From Bacillus sp. AFS029637 (GTDB lineage Bacteria; Bacillota; Bacilli; Bacillales; Bacillaceae_G): a stretch of DNA of 64,000 nucleotides. The notes beneath the pieces were generated by a model. The model ran no database searches. It was not told where the DNA came from and worked only from the letters and a program-made list of their open reading frames with translations. The DNA lies in assembly GCF_002584985.1 (NCBI RefSeq), contig NZ_NUPZ01000009.1, positions 20,353-84,352 of the forward strand. Reading direction: 5' to 3'. How positions within the stretch are numbered: the first letter of the stretch is position 1; each line of letters opens with the position of its first letter. Made by a program: the position numbers and the translations under genes. Shown piece after piece: positions 54,472 to 62,510 of the stretch.

Positions 54472-55479
54472 ATGGCGTTATTGGAGTTGAAACAATTAGG
54501 GAAGACGAACCAGTTACCGGCAATTGAGCTGGAAGTTGAGAAAGGGCAATGTGTTGTTTTGCAATGTAATAACCATACAGCTAAAGTGTTGCATCGCATT
54601 ATTATCGGTGAGGAAGATGCTTCAACTGGCAATGTGCTGTTTGAGGGAGAAGCGATTGGAAAGAAAAATTATTCCCGCATTGGCTTTTGTTTTTTGAAAG
54701 ATGAAGCATATAATCGTTTGAAGGTGAAGGACTATTTCAAGTTTTTAATAGGGCTGTATGAATCAAATATGAGTATAGAAGAAGTAGTGCAATATGTCGG
54801 TCTCCTAGATAAGCTAAACGTTAAAATAGAAAAATTATCATTTTCAGAGAAACGACGTCTTCATATCGGGCGTGTTATGATTCATAATCCAGATTTAATT
54901 ATTTTGGAAGAGCCAGAGCAAAATGTAGATACAGAGAGTACGATTATGATTCGAAAAGCAATTATGAAAATGAAAGAGCAAGGGAAGGCAATTTTTATTA
55001 CGTCATCTTTCTTATCGGACGCTCTTTCATTAACAGAAGATGTATACATATTAAATCAAGACGGTGTGAAAAAAGTAGAAATTGAGCAAGAGGAAGCAGA
55101 AGAAGTCGATGAAGAAAAAGTCGTTCAAATGATTCCGCAAATGAAATTAGAAAGAATACCAGCGAAAGTGAACGATAAAATCATTTTACTTGATCCGATG
55201 GAAATTCATTTTATTGAAACGCAAAATGGAGTGACGCATATTCATGTACGTGAAGGTGATTTTGTATGTGCATTAACATTAAGTGAACTAGAAACGAGAC
55301 TAATAGGATTCGGATTCTTTAGATGTCATCGCTCGTACCTTGTGAATTTACAAAGAGTACGAGAAGTGATTACATGGACTCGTAACAGTTTCAGTTTAAT
55401 TTTGGATGACGAAAGAAAAAGTTCAATCCCGCTTTCAAAAGGACGAATGGATGAATTAAAAGGCGTAATTGGGCTATAA
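54472..55479 (+). CDS. degenerate ABC-ATPase domain fused to LytTR DNA-binding domain
   Basis: 335 residues. Residues 1-205 follow an ABC ATPase in order, but the Walker A loop is replaced (VVLQCNNHTAKVLHR), the signature is LSFSEKRRLHIGR, and Walker B reads LIILEEPEQNVD (Asp to Glu). ATP hydrolysis is unlikely. After an acidic linker (about 205-225), residues 235-333 are a LytTR domain (HFIETQNGVTHIHVRE; FFRCHRSYLVNLQRVREV). It is probably a transcription regulator of the ABC-2 exporter just downstream; the ABC-like part may sense the transporter or dimerise. ATG 54472 with GGGGGAG. Confidence 0.85.
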   Translation: MALLELKQLGKTNQLPAIELEVEKGQCVVLQCNNHTAKVLHRIIIGEEDASTGNVLFEGEAIGKKNYSRIGFCFLKDEAYNRLKVKDYFKFLIGLYESNMSIEEVVQYVGLLDKLNVKIEKLSFSEKRRLHIGRVMIHNPDLIILEEPEQNVDTESTIMIRKAIMKMKEQGKAIFITSSFLSDALSLTEDVYILNQDGVKKVEIEQEEAEEVDEEKVVQMIPQMKLERIPAKVNDKIILLDPMEIHFIETQNGVTHIHVREGDFVCALTLSELETRLIGFGFFRCHRSYLVNLQRVREVITWTRNSFSLILDDERKSSIPLSKGRMDELKGVIGL

Positions 55480-55514
55480 AAAGTGCTCCAATAAGCTTGA
55501 AATACGGTTCATTC

Positions 55515-55541
55515 ACCGGTAAAAATACTCCTTTTACCGGT
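55515..55541. promoter_or_regulatory. inverted repeat between LytTR gene and exporter
   Basis: ACCGGTAAAA (55515-55524) and TTTTACCGGT (55532-55541), a perfect 10-bp stem with a 7-base spacer, then TATTTTAC. It may be the terminator of the regulator gene or an operator for the exporter genes. No clear LytTR direct repeat was found. Confidence 0.5.
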
Positions 55542-55660
55542 ATTTTACTGCGCCTACCCTTTGTTTCTCATATGATTGAGTCAAGAAAAGCGAAACAAAC
55601 AAACGAAAAGCGCTACAGCGACTTTCATCTATAAAAAAGAAAAACAAAGGGGATGACGAA

Positions 55661-56503
55661 ATGACATTGGCAATTGAAATGAAAGATGTAATGAAAAGTT
55701 TCAACGAAAAAACGGCACTTCGAAATGTAAATATTGAGGTGAAACAAGGAGAGATTTTCGGATTCCTCGGACCGAGTGGATCTGGTAAAACGACAACGGT
55801 GAAAATTTTAACTTCTCAATTGCTTCATAGTGTTGGAACGGTACGAGTATTAGGGAAGGATATTACAGGACCAAGTAGTATGGATTACAAACGAATTGGT
55901 ATTTTAACAGACAACAGCGGTTTATATGAAAGACTTAGTATTTATGATAACTTACTATTATTTTGTGATTTATACGAGTGTAAAAAAGAACGAATCGACG
56001 AAGTACTAGCGCAAGTGAATCTATTAGATGATAAAAAAACATTAGTAAAGAAACTATCAAAGGGAATGAAGCAGCGCGTAACATTAGCAAGAGCAATTCT
56101 TCATAAACCAGATATCCTCTTCTTAGACGAACCAACATCCGCACTTGATCCAGTAAACGTACAAAACATTCATAAAATCTTAAAAGACTTAAATAAAGAA
56201 GGAACGACGATTTTCTTAACGACTCATAACATGGACGAAGCAGAAACGCTTTGTAATCGCATCGCCTTTCTGTGTGGCGGAGAAATTGTAGCACTTGATA
56301 CACCGGAAAACCTTCGCTTACAATACGCGAAAGATCAAATACAAGTCGTATTAAAAGATAAGCAAAAAGAAGTCGTGCAAAAAGATGAATTAGGTGCAAA
56401 ACGTATTTCAGAATGGATGAAAAAAGGAGAATTACTATCCATTCATTCATACGAACCAACGCTAGGCGATATCTTTATTGAAGTTACTGGGAGGGGATTA
56501 TAA
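55661..56503 (+). CDS. ABC transporter ATP-binding protein
   Basis: 280 residues with intact motifs: Walker A GPSGSGKTT, Q-loop region ILTDNSGLY, signature LSKGMKQR, Walker B ILFLDEPTSALD, switch His in TTHNMDEAE. A NatA/EcsA-type exporter ATPase with a C-terminal extension. Overlaps the permease gene by one base (TAATG). Likely substrate unknown (Na+, peptide or drug). Confidence 0.9.
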   Translation: MTLAIEMKDVMKSFNEKTALRNVNIEVKQGEIFGFLGPSGSGKTTTVKILTSQLLHSVGTVRVLGKDITGPSSMDYKRIGILTDNSGLYERLSIYDNLLLFCDLYECKKERIDEVLAQVNLLDDKKTLVKKLSKGMKQRVTLARAILHKPDILFLDEPTSALDPVNVQNIHKILKDLNKEGTTIFLTTHNMDEAETLCNRIAFLCGGEIVALDTPENLRLQYAKDQIQVVLKDKQKEVVQKDELGAKRISEWMKKGELLSIHSYEPTLGDIFIEVTGRGL

Positions 56504-57207
56504 TGACATTTTCAATGAGACGTGTATCAGCTATTTTTAGGAAAGAAGTACAAGATTTTAAGACAAATTCACAAGTACTGTTAATGGCATCTTTACCAAT
56601 TATATTTGCATTTATATTTAGCAGGTTTGGGCAAGGAAGTGCAGGAGTTGGTATTATTACTTTAATGGCCTTTCTATTTGTTGCGGGATTTGTTCAATCG
56701 ATGGTAATCGCAGAAGAAAAAGAAAAACATACATTACGTGTGTTAATGCTATCACCAGCTTCTTCTGTTGAAGTTCTTCTTGGAAAAAGTATATTAACAG
56801 CATGTTTGACGCTTTGTATTTGTATTGTGAACTTATTCATTCTGGATCAATTAAGTGGCAATCTTGTATTACTAGGGTTTATTTTCTTAAGTGGAACAAT
56901 TCTATTTATCGTGATTGGAACGACGATTGGGTTATTAGCTGAGTCTGTACCGCAAACATCACTAATTGGAATGCCGATATTAATGACGATGTATTTAGCT
57001 GTACAATTTGAGCCAATGGTTGAAAATAAAGTAATTAAGACAATGATTGAGTATCTTCCAACATCTCATATGGCAAAAGCAATTAACAGCTTAGTAGAGG
57101 GAGCTGGGTTTAGTAGTATTAGTGGGCATGTACTCAATGTTGGGGTGTGGCTTATTCTTTCACTTATTGCATGTTTAATCGTATATAAAAAGAAACAAAT
57201 GGACTAA
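56503..57207 (+). CDS. ABC-2 type transporter permease
   Basis: 234 residues, six helices, N-terminal amphipathic FRKEVQDFKTNSQVLL typical of ABC-2 permeases. EKEKHTLRVLMLSPASSVEVLLGK is the coupling-helix region. It forms the exporter with the preceding ATPase. Terminator directly after. Confidence 0.88.
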   Translation: MTFSMRRVSAIFRKEVQDFKTNSQVLLMASLPIIFAFIFSRFGQGSAGVGIITLMAFLFVAGFVQSMVIAEEKEKHTLRVLMLSPASSVEVLLGKSILTACLTLCICIVNLFILDQLSGNLVLLGFIFLSGTILFIVIGTTIGLLAESVPQTSLIGMPILMTMYLAVQFEPMVENKVIKTMIEYLPTSHMAKAINSLVEGAGFSSISGHVLNVGVWLILSLIACLIVYKKKQMD

Positions 57208-57234
57208 AAACTGAGCTGAAATGCTCAGTTTTTT
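57206..57234 (+). terminator. ABC-2 operon terminator
   Basis: AAAAACTGAGC / GCTCAGTTTTTT with a 6-base loop. Confidence 0.85.
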
Positions 57235-57318
57235 CTTTTTTCTATCATTTCCTCGGAAATTTTACAATTCTTATACATATTTTTACAGTATTTGTCGAAA
57301 AATAATTAGTTACAGGTT

Positions 57319-57348
57319 GTATAGGATATTTGAATATTGTTCAGAATG
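57319..57348 (+). promoter_or_regulatory. sigma-F promoter of spoIIQ
   Basis: GTATA (57319-57323), 15 bp, GTTCAGAATG (57339-57348): the same layout as at spoIIR. spoIIQ is a known sigma-F gene. Confidence 0.72.
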
Positions 57349-57368
57349 ATTGCTGAGGTGATGATGGA

Positions 57369-58253
57369 ATGCGAGGAAGAAATAATAAAAAGTCGCAAAA
57401 GGTAGTACATTTATTTCAAAAAAGATGGGTGTTTCCGGCACTATACATTGCTTGTGCAGCGGTAATCTTAATGGTTGCACTATGGTTCCAAGGAGCTAAT
57501 CCGAAGAAGACTCCGAACCATGATCAAGCAACACCGTATACACAATCGGAAGATCCGGCAGTACCAGTAACGAAATCTTCAGAAGTAGTGAAAATGCCAG
57601 CTGCCACGAGTGTGGAAGTAGTCGTACAGAAGAAGTTCTATGAAGACGTAGCAACTGAGGCGGAACAAGAAAAAGCACTTGTCTTTTATAACAACACATA
57701 TTCCCCGAATAAAGGAATCGACATTGCTGCGAAGAATGGAAAAGAATTTAGTGTAACAGCTGCTTTAAGTGGTACAGTAACGAAAGCTGAAAAAGATTCA
57801 CTTCTTGGTTATGTTGTAACAGTTGATAGTGGAAATGGTGTAGCAGCATCTTATCAAAGCTTAGGCAGTGTGAAAGTAGAAAAAGGTGCAAGAGTTGTAC
57901 AAGGTGAAGTATTAGGGAAATCTGGTTTAAGTGCAATGAACAAAGAAGCAGGTTCTCACGTTCACTTTGAAGTACGTAAAGACAATGTAGCTGTGAACCC
58001 TGAGCGCTACTTAAATAAATCAGTAGCAGAAATTAAAGCTGATGCAGGTGCTGCAAAAGCAACGAACGCTTCTGGTAAAAAAGCTGATGACAAATCTCAA
58101 AAAGAAGAAAAGTCAACAAGCACGAAACCAGAAAGTAAAACAGAAGATAAGTCTCAAAAAGAAGAGAAATCAACAAGCGGTTCGACTACTGACAAAAAAG
58201 AAGAACCGAAGAAAGAAGAAAAATCAACAAATGGTTCTTCTTCACAAGAATAA
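57369..58253 (+). CDS. spoIIQ: stage II sporulation protein Q
   Basis: Forespore membrane protein that binds SpoIIIAH across the septum, needed for engulfment and the feeding channel. 294 residues: basic N-terminus, helix WVFPALYIACAAVILMVALW, linker, LytM domain about 100-215, and a low-complexity Ser/Lys/Glu tail with three KSQKEEKSTS-like repeats. The first LytM metal His is Asn (NKGIDIAA), while HVHFEVR is kept, so it is a non-enzymatic LytM fold, as in other Bacillus. ATG 57369. Confidence 0.94.
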   Translation: MRGRNNKKSQKVVHLFQKRWVFPALYIACAAVILMVALWFQGANPKKTPNHDQATPYTQSEDPAVPVTKSSEVVKMPAATSVEVVVQKKFYEDVATEAEQEKALVFYNNTYSPNKGIDIAAKNGKEFSVTAALSGTVTKAEKDSLLGYVVTVDSGNGVAASYQSLGSVKVEKGARVVQGEVLGKSGLSAMNKEAGSHVHFEVRKDNVAVNPERYLNKSVAEIKADAGAAKATNASGKKADDKSQKEEKSTSTKPESKTEDKSQKEEKSTSGSTTDKKEEPKKEEKSTNGSSSQE

Positions 58254-58260
58254 GACAGTG

Positions 58261-58297
58261 AAAAAATCAGCTCTCACTAGGAGAGCTGATTTTTTTA
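58261..58297 (+). terminator. spoIIQ terminator
   Basis: AAAAATCAGCTCTC / GAGAGCTGATTTTT stem with a short loop and seven T. Confidence 0.88.
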
Positions 58298-58394
58298 TTT
58301 TTATATAAAAATACTCAATTTCGAGAAAAAAGTTGCAATAACAAGGAAAAATGACGAGATTCTCGAATATATATTACAAAAAGGAGGGGATACT

Positions 58395-58529
58395 GTGTCA
58401 TTTTTATTTGTTCTGTCGATTGCTATTATTTTATTGTTTGTTTTATTCACTTTATATTATTATATTGCTGGTAAAAAAGAGGTTCCCCACCGTCAGTTGT
58501 TAGAAGAAGAATTTGACCGAGAAGAATGA
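58395..58529 (+). CDS. 44-residue single-pass membrane protein
   Basis: Start GTG 58395 with AAGGAGGGG 6 bases upstream; stop TGA 58527-58529, which lies in the following terminator stem. MSFLFVLSIAIILLFVLFTL and YYYIAG form one membrane helix; the tail HRQLLEEEFDREE is acidic. It sits alone between spoIIQ and spoIIID with its own terminator, so it is very likely expressed. A sporulation role is suggested only by position. I do not recognise the family. Confidence 0.75.
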   Translation: MSFLFVLSIAIILLFVLFTLYYYIAGKKEVPHRQLLEEEFDREE

Positions 58530-58560
58530 CGCCTTTCATATAAGGTGTCATTTTTTTTTG
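58526..58560 (+). terminator. terminator after the 44-residue gene
   Basis: ATGACGCCTT / AAGGTGTCAT stem with one G-T pair and nine T. Confidence 0.85.
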
Positions 58561-58641
58561 CCAAAATCGTCATTGTTAACGTATTTCTCACAAAAAAACG
58601 TAATTTTTCTTAACTTAGTCCGCAAAAATAGTGAACATGTA

Positions 58642-58670
58642 GCATATATCAGTAGTGCGGGCAATACAAT
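58642..58670 (+). promoter_or_regulatory. sigma-E promoter of spoIIID
   Basis: GCATATA (58642-58648), 14 bp, AATACAAT (58663-58670) fits the sigma-E pattern KMATATT - N14 - CATACAMT with two mismatches. spoIIID is an early sigma-E gene in B. subtilis. The predicted leader is about 160 nt. Confidence 0.65.
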
Positions 58671-58837
58671 GGTATAAACCAAAGCAAAGAGAGTGTTTGA
58701 GGTGAGAAATCGTGAATCATTTCATTATAAATCCAAGAATGTTTAACGCTTACAAACAGCACTCACACTTACTTCTTAGTCGTATGCAGCGAGGCTCATT
58801 TCACACTTCTCACATCCAATTTAGGGAGGCGAGTGGT

Positions 58838-59110
58838 GTGCACGATTACATCAAAGAGAGAACTATCAAGATTGGTAAGTATATCGTGGAGACAAGAAAG
58901 ACAGTGCGTGTCATTGCAAAGGAATTTGGGGTATCAAAGAGTACAGTCCATAAAGATTTAACAGAACGTTTACCAGAAATTAATCCAGAGCTCGCAAATG
59001 AAGTGAAAGAAATTCTTGATTACCATAAGTCTATTCGTCATTTAAGAGGCGGAGAAGCAACAAAGCAAAAGTATAGAAAAGAAGATGTAGAAAAGCCTGT
59101 ACGTCAATAA
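58838..59110 (+). CDS. spoIIID: sporulation transcription factor SpoIIID
   Basis: Mother-cell DNA-binding protein that switches sigma-E genes on or off and prepares for sigma-K. 90 residues, helix-turn-helix at about 20-45 (RVIAKEFGVSKSTVHKDLTE), basic C-terminal region (YHKSIRHLRGG). Start GTG 58838 with AGGGAGG 8 bases upstream matches the known length. The frame is open 42 codons further up to a GTG at 58712 that has its own GAGGTGAG, so an extended form is possible. Confidence 0.94.
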   Translation: MHDYIKERTIKIGKYIVETRKTVRVIAKEFGVSKSTVHKDLTERLPEINPELANEVKEILDYHKSIRHLRGGEATKQKYRKEDVEKPVRQ

Positions 59111-59260
59111 AGATACAGTAGCAAACATTCCGTAACATTTTTCAGAAGAATTCTTTTTGCGAATATTACGTTTCTGTTAAATATATGATAAAATCAGAAA
59201 TTAGGTGTAAAAGAATTCGGGTGTAACCTGATTTTGAATATCGAGGAGGAAATGACGGGA

Positions 59261-60262
59261 ATGTTTGCGCGAGATATCGGAATTGACTTAGGTACGGCTA
59301 ACGTATTAATTCATGTTAAAGGTAAGGGTATTGTATTAAATGAGCCATCTGTTGTGGCAATTGATCGTAATACAGGTAAAGTACTAGCAGTAGGTGAAGA
59401 AGCAAGAAGTATGGTGGGGCGTACGCCTGGTAATATTGTAGCAATTCGTCCACTTAAAGATGGCGTAATCGCAGATTTCGAAATTACAGAAGCGATGTTA
59501 AAGTATTTCATTAACAAATTGGACGTAAAGAGCTTCTTTTCAAAACCGCGTATTTTAATTTGTTGCCCAACGAACATCACATCAGTAGAACAAAAAGCAA
59601 TTCGTGAGGCTGCTGAACGTTCAGGTGGTAAAACAGTATTTTTAGAAGAAGAACCAAAAGTAGCCGCAGTTGGTGCTGGTATGGAAATCTTCCAACCGAG
59701 CGGTAACATGGTTGTTGATATTGGTGGAGGTACAACAGATATCGCTGTACTATCTATGGGTGATATTGTTACCTCTTCCTCTATCAAAATGGCTGGCGAT
59801 AAGTTTGATATGGAGATCTTAAACTACGTTAAACGTAAGTATAAGCTATTAATTGGAGAACGTACTTCAGAAAATATTAAAATTAAAGTTGGTACAGTAT
59901 TCCCAGGTGCACGTAGCGAAGAACTTGAAATTCGCGGACGTGACATGGTAACAGGTTTACCACGTACAATTACAGTATGCTCTGAAGAAATTACAGAAGC
60001 ACTAAAAGAAGACGCAGCTGTCATTGTACAAGCTGCAAAAGGTGTACTAGAACGCACGCCACCAGAATTATCTGCGGACATCATCGACCGCGGTGTTATT
60101 CTAACAGGCGGTGGAGCTTTACTACACGGTATCGACATGCTTCTAGCAGAAGAATTAAAAGTACCAGTATTAATTGCTGAAAACCCAATGCAATGTGTTG
60201 CGGTTGGTACAGGTATTATGTTAGAGAATATCGATAAATTACCACGTCGTGCTTTGAAATAA
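59261..60262 (+). CDS. mbl: MreB-like cell shape protein Mbl
   Basis: Actin-like cytoskeletal protein that guides peripheral wall synthesis. 333 residues. Phosphate 1 DIGIDLGTANVLIHVKG, phosphate 2 VVDIGGGTTDIAVLS, adenosine motif VILTGGGALLHGID. ATG 59261 matches the family start (MFARDIG); an in-frame ATG at 59252 would be too close to the AGGAGG. It follows spoIIID as in B. subtilis. Its stop TAA is inside the ATAAA edge of a short bcr1-like element. Confidence 0.95.
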   Translation: MFARDIGIDLGTANVLIHVKGKGIVLNEPSVVAIDRNTGKVLAVGEEARSMVGRTPGNIVAIRPLKDGVIADFEITEAMLKYFINKLDVKSFFSKPRILICCPTNITSVEQKAIREAAERSGGKTVFLEEEPKVAAVGAGMEIFQPSGNMVVDIGGGTTDIAVLSMGDIVTSSSIKMAGDKFDMEILNYVKRKYKLLIGERTSENIKIKVGTVFPGARSEELEIRGRDMVTGLPRTITVCSEEITEALKEDAAVIVQAAKGVLERTPPELSADIIDRGVILTGGGALLHGIDMLLAEELKVPVLIAENPMQCVAVGTGIMLENIDKLPRRALK

Positions 60263-60308
60263 AGTGCGGGGAACCGACTGATTCATAACCCGCAAATAGC
60301 GGACTAAA
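60259..60308 (+). repeat. short bcr1-like derivative after mbl
   Basis: ATAAAGTGCGGGGAACCGAC ... CCCGCAAATAGCGGACTAAA: both ends resemble bcr1 (compare CTCGCAAATAACGGGATAAA in the copy at 1.7 kb), with the right edge degenerate (CTAAA). Confidence 0.5.
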
Positions 60309-60312
60309 GTGA

Positions 60313-60347
60313 GAAGAGCTAAGGTGTCATAACCGTAGCTCTTTTTT
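60313..60347 (+). terminator. mbl terminator
   Basis: AAGAGCTAAGGT / ACCGTAGCTCTT stem with one mismatch and a T run. Confidence 0.82.
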
Positions 60348-60474
60348 GTTTTTATATTTTTATATTTTGATTTATTGAGAAAATAGAAGAAAAATAAAGA
60401 AAAACGAAGAAAATAGGGAAAATATTCATATATATGGTTAAATTTAATATTTCCTTATTCGAAAACGTTTATAA

Positions 60475-60620
60475 TATAATGAGTCGAATACGACATTAAG
60501 GCAAAGAATGTTCACATACATATTGCCTTTCCCTAACTTGGGCATACACTCTTTTCTACCTCCGTGTCAGTTGCTGGAATGTGCAACTCTTTTAATGGAA
60601 TAGAGTGTGTGCATTTTTTT
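60475..60620 (+). ncRNA. candidate small RNA or attenuated leader upstream of fabZ
   Basis: TATAAT (60475-60480, weak -35) is followed by a region of about 130 nt with no ORF: a stem AAGGCAA / TTGCCTT (about 60497-60527), a CTTTCCCT stretch, then an outer stem GCATACACTCT (60542-60552) / AGAGTGTGTGC (60602-60612) enclosing GTTGC / GCAAC and ending in seven T. fabZ has its own promoter downstream, so a free small RNA is more likely than a leader. With the mbl terminator and repeat it explains most of the 478-bp mbl-fabZ gap. Confidence 0.5.
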
Positions 60621-60659
60621 ATATAGGAAGAGATGCTGAATATAAAATTTCACTTTGTA

Positions 60660-60688
60660 ATGACAAACAATAAACAAAATGGGATAAT
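60660..60688 (+). promoter_or_regulatory. fabZ promoter
   Basis: ATGACA (60660-60665), 17 bp, GATAAT (60683-60688), 53 bp before the start codon. Confidence 0.6.
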
Positions 60689-60740
60689 AAACAATATGTC
60701 CAAGTGGTAAGACCAATATTACAAAAGGGGCGATTGTTAC

Positions 60741-61175
60741 ATGCTAAATATAGAACAAATTAAAGAAATCATTCCTCACCGCTATCCATTTTTACTCGTT
60801 GATAAAATATTAGAAGTAGATGAAGGAAAAAGAGCGGTTGGAATTAAAAACGTATCTGCAAACGAAGAATTCTTTAATGGACACTTCCCTGACTATGCAG
60901 TTATGCCTGGTGTACTTATTGTAGAAGCATTAGCGCAAGTCGGAGCAGTTGCTGTATTAAAGAAAGAAGAAAATCGCGGAAGACTCGCTTTCTTCGCAGG
61001 AATCGACAATTGTCGTTTCAAAAAACAAGTACGCCCAGGTGATCAACTCCGCCTAGAAGTGGAAATGACACGCGTACGTGGCCCAATCGGAAAAGGGAAA
61101 GCAATCGCAACAGTAGATGGCGAAGTTGCATGTGAAGCAGAAATTACATTTGCAATTGGTGATAAAAAAGAATAG
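60741..61175 (+). CDS. fabZ: 3-hydroxyacyl-ACP dehydratase FabZ
   Basis: Dehydrates beta-hydroxyacyl-ACP in type II fatty acid synthesis; hexameric hot-dog fold. 144 residues. Catalytic His in [19 protein letters not shown], and the paired Glu in the same helix; N-terminal [18 protein letters not shown] 60741 with AAAAGGGG. Confidence 0.96.
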   Translation: MLNIEQIKEIIPHRYPFLLVDKILEVDEGKRAVGIKNVSANEEFFNGHFPDYAVMPGVLIVEALAQVGAVAVLKKEENRGRLAFFAGIDNCRFKKQVRPGDQLRLEVEMTRVRGPIGKGKAIATVDGEVACEAEITFAIGDKKE

Positions 61176-61182
61176 ATCGAAT

Positions 61183-61220
61183 AAAAAAATCTTCTTGTAA
61201 AAATACAGGAAGATTTTTTT
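61183..61220 (+). terminator. fabZ terminator
   Basis: AAAAATCTTCTTGTA / TACAGGAAGATTTTT stem with one G-T pair and seven T. Confidence 0.85.
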
Positions 61221-61268
61221 ATTTACTAAATATATCGATATAAATATAAAAATACAAACTAGTTAGAA

Positions 61269-61343
61269 AATTAGTTGTAAACTAATTTGGATTACCATAC
61301 AATTACTTTATCATTTATCTCGTTTTTGAGATAAATGATAAAG
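61269..61343. promoter_or_regulatory. two palindromes upstream of the first tyrosine kinase
   Basis: AATTAGTT / AACTAATT (61269-61287, 3-base loop), then a perfect 16-bp stem CTTTATCATTTATCTC / GAGATAAATGATAAAG (61306-61343, 6-base loop) with no T tail. They lie in the 387-bp gap before the kinase gene and may be operators or a leader structure. The rest of the gap is AT-rich. Confidence 0.5.
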
Positions 61344-61562
61344 GTATAAAAGAAATGAAGCTATTGTCATATTGTTACGGTCTTTATATAGGACAAAATA
61401 GAATGGTATTAAATATGGTTATACATGGCAGATAATGGACGGATTTAACAGTAGAAATAAGTGGGAAACGAGCGTAATATATCCATTGTGAATGAAATAG
61501 GCGTGTATATCGAGCATAAAGAAATAGGGAGAGTGTCGCATTTTAACAGAGGAGATTAGAAC

Positions 61563-62240
61563 ATGTTCGGGAGAGAAAAAAGAAAACCAATACGACAATT
61601 AATTACACATCAGGAGCCTAAATCACGTATTACGGAACAATACCGTAACATTCGTACAAATATTGAATTTACATCTGTAGACAATAATATTCGTTCTATT
61701 ATGGTAACGTCAGCAAATCCTGGTGACGGAAAAACAATGACAGTTTCAAACTTAGCAGTTGTTTTCGGTCAACAAGGAAAGAAAGTTTTAGTAATTGGAG
61801 CTGATTTACGTAAGCCTTCCATACAAGACTTATTTGCAGTCCATAATTCAAATGGACTAACAAATGTATTATCAGGACAAGCAAATATAATGCAATGCAT
61901 TCAAAAGACAGATATAGAGAATGTATACGTAATGGCATCAGGGCCAATACCACCAAACCCAGCAGAACTGTTAGGAAATCGAGTAATGGACGAGGTATTA
62001 CTAGAAGCATATAACATGTTTGATATTGTTTTAATAGACACACCGCCAGTTCTTGCGGTTACCGATGCGCAAATACTTGCGGATAAGTGTGATGGAATCA
62101 TACTTGTCGTACGCAGCGAAAAAACAGAAAAAGATAAAATCGTAAAAACGAAACAACTATTAGACAAAGCATCAGGGAAAATACTTGGAGTCGTTTTAAA
62201 CGATAAAAAAGAAGACCAAGAGCAATACGGCTATTACTAA
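61563..62240 (+). CDS. BY-type tyrosine kinase, variant Walker A'
   Basis: 225-residue CpsD/CapB family kinase. Walker A SANPGDGKTMT, Walker B IVLIDTPPVLAVTDA, C-terminal tyrosine cluster EQYGYY. The Walker A' motif reads VLVIGADLRKP, where the usual IDAD first Asp is Gly; the second copy at 63.2 kb keeps LLIDADMRKP. That Asp is thought to help catalysis, so this copy may be weak or specialised. No modulator precedes it; a terminator separates it from the modulator-kinase pair. ATG 61563 with AGAGGAG. Confidence 0.87.
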   Translation: MFGREKRKPIRQLITHQEPKSRITEQYRNIRTNIEFTSVDNNIRSIMVTSANPGDGKTMTVSNLAVVFGQQGKKVLVIGADLRKPSIQDLFAVHNSNGLTNVLSGQANIMQCIQKTDIENVYVMASGPIPPNPAELLGNRVMDEVLLEAYNMFDIVLIDTPPVLAVTDAQILADKCDGIILVVRSEKTEKDKIVKTKQLLDKASGKILGVVLNDKKEDQEQYGYY

Positions 62241-62253
62241 AATAGTAAAAGCG

Positions 62254-62287
62254 ACCAATAAGAAGAAATGCTTATTGGTTGTTTTTT
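62254..62287 (+). terminator. terminator after first tyrosine kinase
   Basis: ACCAATAAG / CTTATTGGT stem, 8-base loop, six T. Confidence 0.82.
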
Positions 62288-62314
62288 GGTTTGGAATTTT
62301 TATAAAATTTTGTA

Positions 62315-62342
62315 TTGCACTACATTAAGAGTGTGATATAAT
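62315..62342 (+). promoter_or_regulatory. candidate promoter of the modulator-kinase operon
   Basis: TTGCAC (62315-62320), 16 bp, TATAAT (62337-62342). A second possible -10, TGTTATAAT with extended TG, lies at 62464-62472, closer to the gene. Confidence 0.5.
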
Positions 62343-62510
62343 GAAAATTTTGGGAATTCTTTGGAATGTGTTGTCATATTTAAGATTTTTTTGTAAGATT
62401 ATATATGTTTTTAAATACTAATCGTACGTAGATATTACTAAAATAAAAAAAAGTGAGATTATATGTTATAATTTTTCTCATGTGCAAATTTTAGAAAGTT
62501 GGAGGAACTT

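Noticed and set aside
60617-60658. Another short bcr1 before fabZ
   Set aside because: AAATTTCACTTTGT resembles one edge, but the opposite edge and inner sequence do not match.
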